Assembly (NCBI RefSeq): GCF_029910235.1
Contig: NZ_CP112874.1
Coordinates: 3,791,001-3,855,000 of the forward strand
DNA: 64,000 nucleotides
From: Pseudanabaena galeata CCNP1313
Lineage (GTDB): Bacteria; Cyanobacteriota; Cyanobacteriia; Pseudanabaenales; Pseudanabaenaceae
Direction: 5' to 3'
Part shown: piece after piece, positions 42,530 to 50,141 of the stretch
Layout of the letters: every line of letters starts with the position of its first letter
Position numbering within the stretch: position 1 is the first letter of the stretch
The notes under the pieces: generated by a model
Database searches by the model: none
Told to the model about the DNA's origin: nothing
The model's input: the letters and a program-made list of their open reading frames with translations, nothing else
Made by a program: the position numbers and the translations under genes

Positions 42530-44662
42530 TTAACTCGGTTTAATTTTGATCGGGCTTTTGAGTTGCCATGCTTGTAACAAGTTTGTTCCTGCTTCCACTT
42601 TGGTGGCTAGGGGCGCAAACTCATAGAGGTCGCAGAGACGGTGATAAATTGCGTGGGAAACTAAAATTGAGCCTTCAGGACAAGCCGACTTTAAGGCACT
42701 AGCAATATTAATCGTGTCACCCCAAACATCGTAGATAAATTTATTTCTGCCGACGATGCCTGCCACGATATCACCTGAGTTAATTCCCAAACTAATATTT
42801 AATTGGAAGCCACGCTCTTGACTAAAGCGACGGACGATCGCTTGCATCTCTATCGCAAAATCGATCGCCCGTTTATCGTGGTCGAGATAGGGAACTGACA
42901 AGCCGCAAACCGCCATATAGCTATCACCAATGGTTTTTATTTTTTCCATGCCATAGCGATCGGCGGTTTCATCAAAGCTCGTAACTAGATCATTGAGAAT
43001 GCTGACAATTTCGTAAGCCGTAAGCGAATCTGACAACTTTGAGAAGCCCGTTAAATCCGAAAATAGCACCGTCACATTAGAAGCACTTTCGGCAATATTC
43101 TTTTCACCTTGTTTTAAACGTTTAGCGATCGCCGCAGGAAAGATGCTCAGCAACAACTGCTCATTCTCGCGATTTTTCTCTTCGACTAAATCGGTCTGAT
43201 CGCGCAAGCTGGTCACCATCAAATTAAAAGATTGAGCGAGTTCGCCAAACTCATCTTCAGTCTCTAAAATGGCGATCGTATCCAACTGACCAGCCGCCAC
43301 TTTACGAGCGCTCTCAATTAATTGATTAATCGGTTTCACAAATAATGAAGCCATCGCCATGGCGAGGATGATCACCAATAACATCAATAGTGTTGCCGAA
43401 ATCAATAACTGACGCTCAAAGTCATAAATTGGCGCATAAGCCTCTGCTAAATCAATTTCCGATAAAATCACCCATTTTAAGCCTTCTATTTGTAAAGGAG
43501 CGTAGGAACTCAAAACAGGAATATCTCGATAATCACGAATGAGTTGAAGTCCCTGTTTGCCCATCAGTGATTCTTCCACCGCAGGAGTCCGCACAACTTG
43601 GGCTAAGATCGAAGTCTTGTATTGCCTGATGCGGGCGATCGTTTCTTTGTTTACGCCCAAGGTAACTAGAGTATTGATGTACTCTTCAGGAGTTTCGATC
43701 AAAAATCGGGAAACGGAGCGCATTAAATAATCTTGACCAACTAGATAGGTTTCACCACTTTTGCCCAAACCATCACTTTCCCATTTGAGATTACCCGTCA
43801 TCACGTTATTGATTTCATCGACAGGGACTTGAATCGCTAGTACACCCATAAATTTATCTTGACTATAAATAGGAGCCGCAATAAAAGCCGCAGGAGCGCC
43901 ATAGGAAGGAGCATAGGATTCTAGATCGATAATCCTTGCATAGTTTTTTTCTTTAGCCCGTCTTACCGAGGAGAAGAGCCGCGCAAAATTGCTTTCGTTA
44001 TATGCGCCAACAACGAGGCTAGTCCCAAAATCTGTCTCTTTGTAAACTGTATAAACTATGCGACCATCAGGATCGATGAGAAACAAATCATAGTAGCCAA
44101 ACTTCTCAATGATATTCCGAAAAATCGGATGATAACGCTCATGGAGGCGGCTATATTGGCTATTATCATTAGCTTTGTTTAAGAGATGTTTTTTGCCTAG
44201 CGGATTAGAATTATTGGCTATGTAATGATATTGCAGATAATTACTAGCGATCGATTCTGGTAAAAATGAATTGAGAACGGGGGAGCCTTGCTCTGTCCGT
44301 GCTAACTTTGGCAGAAATTCATTCTCATAATAACCATTAATTTTGACAGAAGCATCCGCAGGTAATGGTACATTCTCAAGCTGTCGGTAAGCATTGGTAA
44401 ATTCAGCGATCGCTGATGCTGTCGATAGATCGTTACTCAGGGTCTGTACATGATTGCGAATCATTTTGAAATAGGATTCAATTTGATAAGCCTTGGAAGC
44501 ACGGACACTGGTTAGCTGATTAAATACGCGATCGGTCAAATTAGCTTGACCACTGCGATAGCCCAGATAAGCGGTGACGAGGATTGAGCTACTGCTAACT
44601 GTCAGTAACATGACAATCAGTTTCGATTTGATACTCAACCAATTAAACTTAAACCACTGCAT
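42530..44662 (-). CDS. Membrane adenylate/guanylate cyclase-like protein with Cache and HAMP domains
   Basis: This 710-residue protein has membrane segments (LIVMLLTVSSSSILVTAYLG; LLISATLLMLLVIILAMAMA) around a large extracytoplasmic Cache-type sensor (residues about 40-400). A HAMP region (FVKPINQLIESARKVAAG), a short helix and a C-terminal class III cyclase follow: FSDLTGFSKLSDS and IKTIGDSYMAV keep both metal Asp residues. In the helix after the strand, VWGDTINIASALKSACP, the transition-state Arg (N-x-A-S-R) is replaced by Ala. Catalysis may be lost or changed. The MscS-type channel gene follows after 55 bp. Confidence 0.85.
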   Translation of the reverse strand: MQWFKFNWLSIKSKLIVMLLTVSSSSILVTAYLGYRSGQANLTDRVFNQLTSVRASKAYQIESYFKMIRNHVQTLSNDLSTASAIAEFTNAYRQLENVPLPADASVKINGYYENEFLPKLARTEQGSPVLNSFLPESIASNYLQYHYIANNSNPLGKKHLLNKANDNSQYSRLHERYHPIFRNIIEKFGYYDLFLIDPDGRIVYTVYKETDFGTSLVVGAYNESNFARLFSSVRRAKEKNYARIIDLESYAPSYGAPAAFIAAPIYSQDKFMGVLAIQVPVDEINNVMTGNLKWESDGLGKSGETYLVGQDYLMRSVSRFLIETPEEYINTLVTLGVNKETIARIRQYKTSILAQVVRTPAVEESLMGKQGLQLIRDYRDIPVLSSYAPLQIEGLKWVILSEIDLAEAYAPIYDFERQLLISATLLMLLVIILAMAMASLFVKPINQLIESARKVAAGQLDTIAILETEDEFGELAQSFNLMVTSLRDQTDLVEEKNRENEQLLLSIFPAAIAKRLKQGEKNIAESASNVTVLFSDLTGFSKLSDSLTAYEIVSILNDLVTSFDETADRYGMEKIKTIGDSYMAVCGLSVPYLDHDKRAIDFAIEMQAIVRRFSQERGFQLNISLGINSGDIVAGIVGRNKFIYDVWGDTINIASALKSACPEGSILVSHAIYHRLCDLYEFAPLATKVEAGTNLLQAWQLKSPIKIKPS

Positions 44663-45013
44663 ATAAAAATAGTTGCAAAATCGAAAGTAAAAGAATTTAG
44701 TTCTTTCACTTTTGAATTAATTATTAAGAGCAATGTATTTTATGTTAGAAATTCCCAAGAAAATGTTAGCAGCTAACCCATTGGGCTTCGCCGCCCTATT
44801 AAAATCGGTATCGCATTACTCACTTATGTTACGCAGAAGCAGAGATTGAAGCCTAGAGATCGAGTCTCTTCCTATTGTTATTTAATTTCGATAAATTAGC
44901 GGCGATCGCCAAGTCAAATAATTAATTCTGAAGCGCAAAGCGCTATATTGTGATCTTGCGACAAAAAAGCTAAAATCTAGCGAACTAATTTAGTTAACCA
45001 TTGCTAAAACCCT
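44663..45013. other. 351-bp gap without gene
   Basis: AT-rich leader sequence between the divergent cyclase and kinase genes. It contains short degenerate repeat fragments (CCATTGGGCTTCGCCGCCC, AAGCGCAAAGCGCTATATTG). The two promoters must lie here. I see no small gene. Confidence 0.6.
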
Positions 45014-46783
45014 ATGACTTCTTTCCCTGATTTCGCGGCGCATGGTTTTCAAGTTGTCAAAGAATTGGGGCATAACTTGGAGGGAGGCAGGTTTACTTAT
45101 CTAGCAAAACGCCTTTCTGATAATTGTGATGTTGTAGTCAAGCAATTTCAATTTTCTAAAAGTGCGGGGTGGGATGGATTTAGGTCGATCGAGCGTGAGA
45201 TCCAGAGTTTGCAGGGTTTAAATCATCGTGGTATTCCCAAGTATTTAGACAAGTTTGAGACAGATAACGGCTATTGCTTGGTTACAGAATATTTTCCTGC
45301 GGACACTTTGGCGGTGAGGCGGAGTTTTACGCCTGACCAAATTAAGCAAATTGCGGTGCAGATTTTAGAGATTTTGGTGTATCTGCAAGAGCGAATGCCG
45401 CCCGTCATTCACCGTGACGTTAAGCCTGAAAATATTTTGGTAGATAATAATCTCAATGTTTACTTAATTGATTTTGGTTTTGCGCGGGTGGGTAGTGGCA
45501 GTGTGGCGATGAGTAGCGCTAATGCGGGGACGTTTGGCTTCATGGCTCCCGAACAAATCCGCAATCTCAAGCTAACGAATGCGTCTGATCTCTATGGTTT
45601 GGGTTTGACGCTAATCTGTTTGATTGGGGCGATTCGTTCGACAGATATTGGCAATTACATCGATTTCAGCAATCAACTAGATCGCAGCAAAATCGATCCG
45701 AAGTTGAAGGGATGCAGTTTAACCTTTGTGAAGTGGTTAGATCAAATGGTCGCGCCCGATCCAAGTAAGCGGTTTGCTGATGCTAAGACTGCATTAGAGA
45801 CGTTGAAACCTTTGTATGTAGTGCGTGTGCCTGAAGTGCAGCTTTTTAAGGATAGCGAAGCGATCGATCCGAGTAGAACTCCATTCAAGTTTAAGGCAAA
45901 GAAATTGGGTGAAAAGATGAGGCAAATGATTACGCTCAAAAATTCTATTCCCGAAACTGTTTTAGAAGGTTATTGGGAAGTCGCCCCACATCCCAACGAT
46001 CCGCCGCACACGCCAGATAGTCATGTTTGGATTTCATTTAACAAACAAAAAGTTAAAGGGAACGATATCAACTGTGAAATAACTGTAGATACCAGCAAAC
46101 TGCGTGCAGGGCTTACAGGTTCGCGGCAGCTAGTATTCCATTCCAATACAAACCAAGGTCAAATCAATTTACCTCTAGAAATTGAAACAGCTAACCCCTT
46201 GCCTAAGATACCTCTGTCTCTATATTTTGGGGAGGTTTTATGTTTTGGTTGTGTTCTTGCAAGTGGCGTTATAGCTATTTGGGCTGAGGCAGAGGCTGGG
46301 TCTGTGGGTATGGCTTTGTCTGGGGCTGTGGCTTTGGCTGTTGTAGCTATAGCTGCGACTAGGGCTGTGGCTGTGGGCATATGTTTAGAAGTGGTTGTGG
46401 TTGTGGCTATGGCTTGGACTGGTGCTTGGGCTGCTGCTTGGGCTGGTGCTGTGGTTTGGACTGCGGCTTGGGTTTGGGCTTGGGTTTGGGCTGGAGGTAA
46501 GCTTGATGAAAAATACAAGTCTTTAACCGCAGCCCAAAATCCCTCATTTTGGATGCTCTTCTGGAGTCGTTATGTATTGGCTCTGCTCTGTGGCTGTGGG
46601 CTTGGAATCAATATTTTTGGTATGGGTTTAACAAAGGGATTTTTCATTCCTGTGACAATGATTCCTATCGTTACTATAGCCAGTGGTGCGGGCTTGGTTT
46701 ACTTAACTATCCTGCCGATGTTTCAGCGTCAGTCTCAATTAGCCACTTACCGCAAAAAAGAACAGCACTTGATTAACCCATGA
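45014..46783 (+). CDS. Membrane Ser/Thr protein kinase with Trp/Ala/Val-rich segment
   Basis: In this 589-residue protein the kinase domain (residues 10-265) keeps the ATP Lys (DVVVKQF), HRDVKPENILVDNN, LIDFGFARVG and the APEQIRN loop, so it is likely active. A middle region of about 150 residues (EGYWEVAPHPNDPPHTPD, VWISFNKQKVKGNDIN) looks like a small beta domain. From residue 400 come hydrophobic helices, including an extreme stretch of Trp, Ala and Val (AWTGAWAAAWAGAVVWTAAW) encoded by GGCTGTGGCT-type DNA. The C-terminal helices (RYVLALLCGCGLGINIFGMG) complete the membrane part. Confidence 0.85.
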   Translation: MTSFPDFAAHGFQVVKELGHNLEGGRFTYLAKRLSDNCDVVVKQFQFSKSAGWDGFRSIEREIQSLQGLNHRGIPKYLDKFETDNGYCLVTEYFPADTLAVRRSFTPDQIKQIAVQILEILVYLQERMPPVIHRDVKPENILVDNNLNVYLIDFGFARVGSGSVAMSSANAGTFGFMAPEQIRNLKLTNASDLYGLGLTLICLIGAIRSTDIGNYIDFSNQLDRSKIDPKLKGCSLTFVKWLDQMVAPDPSKRFADAKTALETLKPLYVVRVPEVQLFKDSEAIDPSRTPFKFKAKKLGEKMRQMITLKNSIPETVLEGYWEVAPHPNDPPHTPDSHVWISFNKQKVKGNDINCEITVDTSKLRAGLTGSRQLVFHSNTNQGQINLPLEIETANPLPKIPLSLYFGEVLCFGCVLASGVIAIWAEAEAGSVGMALSGAVALAVVAIAATRAVAVGICLEVVVVVAMAWTGAWAAAWAGAVVWTAAWVWAWVWAGGKLDEKYKSLTAAQNPSFWMLFWSRYVLALLCGCGLGINIFGMGLTKGFFIPVTMIPIVTIASGAGLVYLTILPMFQRQSQLATYRKKEQHLINP

Positions 46784-46793
46784 ACCTAAAATT

Positions 46794-47454
46794 ATGGAAG
46801 ACATTCTTCAACAAATTAGAGAATCAGCAACCACCTCTTCTCCCCCCTTCACAAGGGGGGCTGGGGGGGATCACCCTCTAAACCACAAGCCCCATTTCCC
46901 CAACTACAAAGTACACACAAAACTCCCTGTCTACGTTTCAAGGTTTAGATCCCCCTCAATCCCCCTTGCAAAGGGGGAAGAAGAGAAAGAACTTAATTCT
47001 CTAATCATGGAAGACATTCTTCAACAAATTAGAGAATCAGCAACCACCTCTTCTCCCCCCTTCACAAGGGGGGCTGGGGGGGATCACCCCTTAAACCACA
47101 AACTCCATTTCCCAAACCACAGAGTACACACAAAACTCCCTGACTACGTTTCAAAGTTTAGATCCCCCTCAATCCCCCTTGCAAAGGGGGAAGAAGAGCA
47201 AGAACTTAATTCTCTAATCATGGAAGACATTCTTCAACAAATTAGAGAATCAGCAACCACCTCTTCTCCCCCCTTCACAAGGGGGGCTGGGGGGGATCAC
47301 CCTCTAAACCACAAGCCCCATTTCCCCAACTACAGAGTACACACAAAACTCCCTGTCTACGTTTCAAGGTTTAGATCCCCCTCAATCCCCCTTAGAAAGG
47401 GGGAAGAAGAGCAAGAATCTAATTCTTCCACCTTAGAAGAGAAAAAATTTAATT
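46794..47454 (+). repeat. Three 213-bp in-frame tandem units
   Basis: Units begin at 46794, 47007 and 47220 (213 bp = 71 codons each), and all start ATGGAAGACATTCTTCAACA. Each contains a CTCCCCCCTTCACAAGG left-type inverted repeat, about 80 bp of spacer and a GATCCCCCTCAATCCCCC right-type repeat. As 213 is a multiple of three, the array reads as one long frame ending at 47492, with peptide repeats MEDILQQIRESATTSSPPFT and SPSIPLAKGEEE. It is probably not a real protein. The start tag matches the 5' end of the DUF4258 gene at 47907. Confidence 0.85.
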
Positions 47455-47880
47455 CTCCCCCCTTCACAAGGGGGGCTGGGGGGGATCAATGACACTTAAA
47501 ACCAGCAACCTCCATCTCCCCTATAACCCTGATCTCACCACCAGAGCCAAAGAACTGCGTCAAAACATGACACCCGCAGAAAGAAAACTTTGGCACAAAT
47601 ATTTAAAAAACTTCCGATTTAGAGTTCTGCGACAAAGACCTATTGACCATTTCATCGTTGACTTCTACTGTCCTAGCCTCAAACTAGTTATTGAAGTTGA
47701 CGGAGAAAGCCACTATACCGATGAGGGGACAGCCTATGATCAAGAAAGAACACAACGATTAGAAGGCTACGAGATTAAGGTTATTCGGTTTACTAATCGA
47801 CAGGTGTTAGAAGACTTTGAGAGGGTGTGTGAAGAGATAGAGAGGATGATCCCCCCCAGCCCCCCTTGAGAAGGAGGGAG
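47455..47880 (+). mobile_element. DUF559 cassette between 33-bp inverted repeats
   Basis: The left end (47455-47487, CTCCCCCCTTCACAAGGGGG then GCTGGGGGGGATC) and the right end (47848-47880, GATCCCCCCCAGCCCCCCTT then GAGAAGGAGGGAG) are inverted copies. Between them lies a single gene whose ATG (47489) is one base after the left end and whose stop lies inside the right end. This tight packaging looks like a transposition unit of about 426 bp. The units upstream look like shortened versions. Confidence 0.6.
47489..47869 (+). CDS. DUF559 endonuclease-like protein
   Basis: This 126-residue protein has LTTRAKELRQNMTPAERKLW, then FRFRVLRQRPIDHFIVDFYC and LKLVIEVDGESHYTDEGTAY, the DUF559 (Vsr/restriction-endonuclease-like fold) pattern. 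The Asp in 'FIVDFY' and the Glu/Asp in 'VIEVDG' are likely metal ligands. The family is multi-copy in cyanobacteria. Here the gene starts and stops within flanking inverted repeats, so it is a candidate to move them. The C-terminal residues (IPPSPP) come from the right repeat. Confidence 0.85.
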   Translation: MTLKTSNLHLPYNPDLTTRAKELRQNMTPAERKLWHKYLKNFRFRVLRQRPIDHFIVDFYCPSLKLVIEVDGESHYTDEGTAYDQERTQRLEGYEIKVIRFTNRQVLEDFERVCEEIERMIPPSPP

Positions 47881-47906
47881 AAGAGTTAGCCAGAGAGCCT
47901 GAAATT

Positions 47907-48221
47907 ATGGAAGACATTCTTCAACAAGTTAGAGAAGCGGCAGAAAAGCAAATATTATTTCTTCCACACGCTCTCCGTCAAATGTCTCGACTAGATCGAA
48001 TGATTACTACTCAAGAAGTTAGAGAGACTGTCATGACAGGAGAATTGATAGAAGACTATTCCGAAGATGCGAGAGGTCATAGTTGCTTACTGTTCAAATC
48101 AGTAGAAACAAATCGAATAATTCATGTCGTTTGCGCTCCTAAGCCAGAATACCTTGCAATTATTACGGCTTACATACCCAGTAGCAGTCAATGGACAAAC
48201 AATTTTAGAGAGAGGTTATAA
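47907..48221 (+). CDS. DUF4258 putative toxin
   Basis: In this 104-residue protein the pattern ILFLPHALRQMSRLDRMITT, then VRETVMTGELIEDYSEDARG and IIHVVCAPKPEYLAIITAYI, fits DUF4258, a RelE-like RNase family. It precedes, by 2 bp, a YgiT-type zinc-finger protein, the expected antitoxin. The start is preceded by CCTGAAATTATGGAAG, which is duplicated at 46778-46799 (CCTAAAATTATGGAAG). Its first 13 codons match the start of each 213-bp unit upstream. Confidence 0.8.
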   Translation: MEDILQQVREAAEKQILFLPHALRQMSRLDRMITTQEVRETVMTGELIEDYSEDARGHSCLLFKSVETNRIIHVVCAPKPEYLAIITAYIPSSSQWTNNFRERL

Positions 48222-48223
48222 CA

Positions 48224-48448
48224 ATGGAATGTATTTACTGCAAAGGTCACATGGAGAAAAAGACCGCACCATTTAGCATCCAGAAAAATGGTTACTACTT
48301 ACATTGGGATGCAATTCCTGCCTTTGTTTGCGATCAGTGCGGCGAAGTCTATTTTGCTGAACATGAAGTTGATGTAATTCAATCAGCAATTTCAGAATTA
48401 GATCGCAAAAATGCTGAATTTTATACACCTGAAAAGGAAACTGCGTAA
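48224..48448 (+). CDS. YgiT-type zinc-finger antitoxin
   Basis: In this 74-residue protein the two CxxC pairs are visible: MECIYCKGHMEKKTAPFSI and FVCDQCGEVYFAEHEVDVIQ. It has the N-terminal MqsA/YgiT zinc ribbon but no C-terminal helix-turn-helix, as in many DUF4258-associated partners. It is predicted to neutralise the DUF4258 protein. Confidence 0.85.
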   Translation: MECIYCKGHMEKKTAPFSIQKNGYYLHWDAIPAFVCDQCGEVYFAEHEVDVIQSAISELDRKNAEFYTPEKETA

Positions 48449-48493
48449 ACAATTTCTTTAGATGTAAGTTCTTATATACTTTGCACGGGATAA

Positions 48494-48991
48494 GAATTAG
48501 GCTTAATTTGGTGTTTTGAACGAGTCTTTGTCCGCACTCCATCTGGACGTAAACGCTTCAATGTCTTAGCTGCTCTCAATACTGTTACCCATGAAGTGAT
48601 TACCGTCACCAATGACTATTATATCACGGGTACTCAAGTCTGTGAGTTGTTGTACCAATTAGCGGCTTTAGGCTTGACGATTCCTATCACCTTAGTCTTA
48701 GACAATGCTCGTTATCAAAAGTATCACATCATTACCGCATTAGCGGCAACCTTAAATATCGAATTACTTTACTTACCGTCCTACTCTCCTAATTTGAATT
48801 TGATTGAGCGTCTCTGGAAATTCGTGAAGAAAAAATGTTTGTTTGCTAAATACTACTCTGATTTTTCGGCGTTTTGTGCTGCCATTTCCGACTGTTTAGC
48901 TCAACCTCACATTCAGTATAAAGACGAACTTGATTCTCTTCTCACTCTCAAGTTTCAATCATTCAAAAATACTCATATTGTTCCCGTTTAA
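48494..48991 (+). pseudogene. IS630-family transposase, 5'-truncated
   Basis: An in-frame stop (TAA at 48491) lies just before the fragment. The readable part begins ELGLIWCFERVFVRTPSGRK, has ITLVLDNARYQKYHIITALA (second catalytic Asp) and ends with YLPSYSPNLNLIERLWKFVK, the DDE motif (S-P-N-L-N-x-I-E). The first catalytic Asp and the DNA-binding N-terminus are missing. A GTG at 48596 could serve as start of a shorter product, but this is unlikely. Confidence 0.85.
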
Positions 48992-49044
48992 AGTATAGCA
49001 ATAATTAGCCTAAAATAATTTTATTACAGCAATTACCGATAAAA

Positions 49045-49118
49045 CAAACCACAAGAAAAAACTTGAAAGCGTTGCTTTGCAACGCTTTCAAGTTTTTTTC
49101 TTGGTTTATGTTTGAGCG
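49045..49118. repeat. Family B palindrome, diverged copy
   Basis: AACCACAAGAAAAAACTTG begins the left arm; the apex is AGCGTTGC-TTT-GCAACGCT; the right arm runs to GGTTTATGTTTGAGCGC. An adjoining AAAGCGCTGTAGATAT tail is also seen beside other family members. It lies beside the IS630 fragment and the amidase gene. Confidence 0.75.
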
Positions 49119-49148
49119 CAAAGCGCTGTAGATATTAGCCTAGTATTG

Positions 49149-49191
49149 ACGGAAAAGTCGCTTGTGGTGGGAACTATATAACTGCGATCGC
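49149..49191 (-). repeat. 43-bp copy of the cobM 3' end
   Basis: This matches the last 14 codons of cobM at 50145-50187 at 38 of 43 positions, in the same orientation, and includes the GCGATCGC at its end. On the minus strand it still reads SQLYSSHHKRLFR, against SQLYCSHYKRLFR in cobM. The amidase gene lies exactly between the two copies. Confidence 0.8.
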
Positions 49192-49227
49192 ATTGAGTTA
49201 GTTAACCCAACTGCTTGGCATACCGAA

Positions 49228-50109
49228 TTACTGTGCTGGACTACAGCCAATAGCGATCTCTTGAGTCTTAGGGTATGCACTTAGAAATTTACGGAATAGA
49301 AAAGAATTGAAACTGCGAGGATCAATGCGGAAACGGGAGCGAGCCACTGTTCCATTAGTGGTAATACGTTCTAGCGGTATGCTAGTTTTAGCGACTAACC
49401 ATGCTAGAGACTGATATTGAGCGTTTGTATAGCCGCTATGGAAATAGACATTGGGCGGCACATCCACAGGCGTTTCTAGGGAAACATGGTAAGCGAAGTT
49501 ATTTACAGAACTAGCATACTTAGGATTGGTCTGTACAGCTTCTTGTGATAATGGAGTGACAAATACGGAATTACCTGAACCAAAAGCTCGTTTATCGGGT
49601 GGCACGATGTAGACAATTGTCCCATCAATTTTGATTAAAGTATGATAGCTTGCTTGATCATTTCCATCGGAATGGAACTCTTGGAAATAACTAATAATGC
49701 TTTCCGCCGACTCTCTAGTTTCATGCAACACAATAATTGGGGGGAGATTTGCAGGATTACCATCCAGATCTTTGAGATAGCGATCGCCATAGTTAGAAGC
49801 ATCTGCTAAGGCGATTTCTTCTTTAGGAGTATAGTTAATTAACTTTGGCGTGGCATCGCTATTAGTAGAATTGGGTAAAAGCCGTCGAAATCGCTCTAGG
49901 GTGATGGGAACATCCGTTAATTTCGCGGGTGGAGATGGATTTGGCGGATTTGTAGATGGCAGTAACTCACAACCAAATACTGGAGCAAGTTGAGGGGTTG
50001 GCTGTGGAACTTTAGCAATCGCCTTAATTCTGAATTGTTCAATGCTAACGATGGAGATTGATAAAGTCAGCGAAAAGACAGAAATTGCGGCTAATTTTGG
50101 GCTTTGCAT
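49228..50109 (-). CDS. Secreted N-acetylmuramoyl-L-alanine amidase (Amidase_2 family)
   Basis: This 293-residue protein has an N-terminal signal or anchor (SPKLAAISVFSLTLSISIVS) and a Pro-rich linker. The amidase core is PPIIVLHETRESAESIISYF, ASYHTLIKIDGTIVYIVPP and NNFAYHVSLETPVD, with HSGYTNAQYQSLAWLVAK near the end. The last block reads RITTNGTVARSR-FRIDPRSF, where this family usually has a zinc-ligand His at the TTH position; here it is Asn. The enzyme may be inactive or use another ligand. It would trim periplasmic peptidoglycan. Confidence 0.78.
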   Translation of the reverse strand: MQSPKLAAISVFSLTLSISIVSIEQFRIKAIAKVPQPTPQLAPVFGCELLPSTNPPNPSPPAKLTDVPITLERFRRLLPNSTNSDATPKLINYTPKEEIALADASNYGDRYLKDLDGNPANLPPIIVLHETRESAESIISYFQEFHSDGNDQASYHTLIKIDGTIVYIVPPDKRAFGSGNSVFVTPLSQEAVQTNPKYASSVNNFAYHVSLETPVDVPPNVYFHSGYTNAQYQSLAWLVAKTSIPLERITTNGTVARSRFRIDPRSFNSFLFRKFLSAYPKTQEIAIGCSPAQ

Positions 50110-50141
50110 GGGTCATATTTGGGATAGGATGAATTGATGAT

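Noticed and set aside
46159-46518. 119-codon minus-strand frame rich in Gln, Ala and Thr
   Set aside because: It is the antisense reading of the low-complexity kinase segment.
46794-47487. Possible CRISPR array
   Set aside because: Units are 213 bp, nearly identical throughout, and contain inverted repeats; there are no unique spacers.
46794-47492. 232-codon open frame across the tandem units
   Set aside because: The openness follows from the 213-bp unit being divisible by three and from GC-rich repeats; the peptide is a repeat translation (SPPFTRGAGGD) and not a likely protein.
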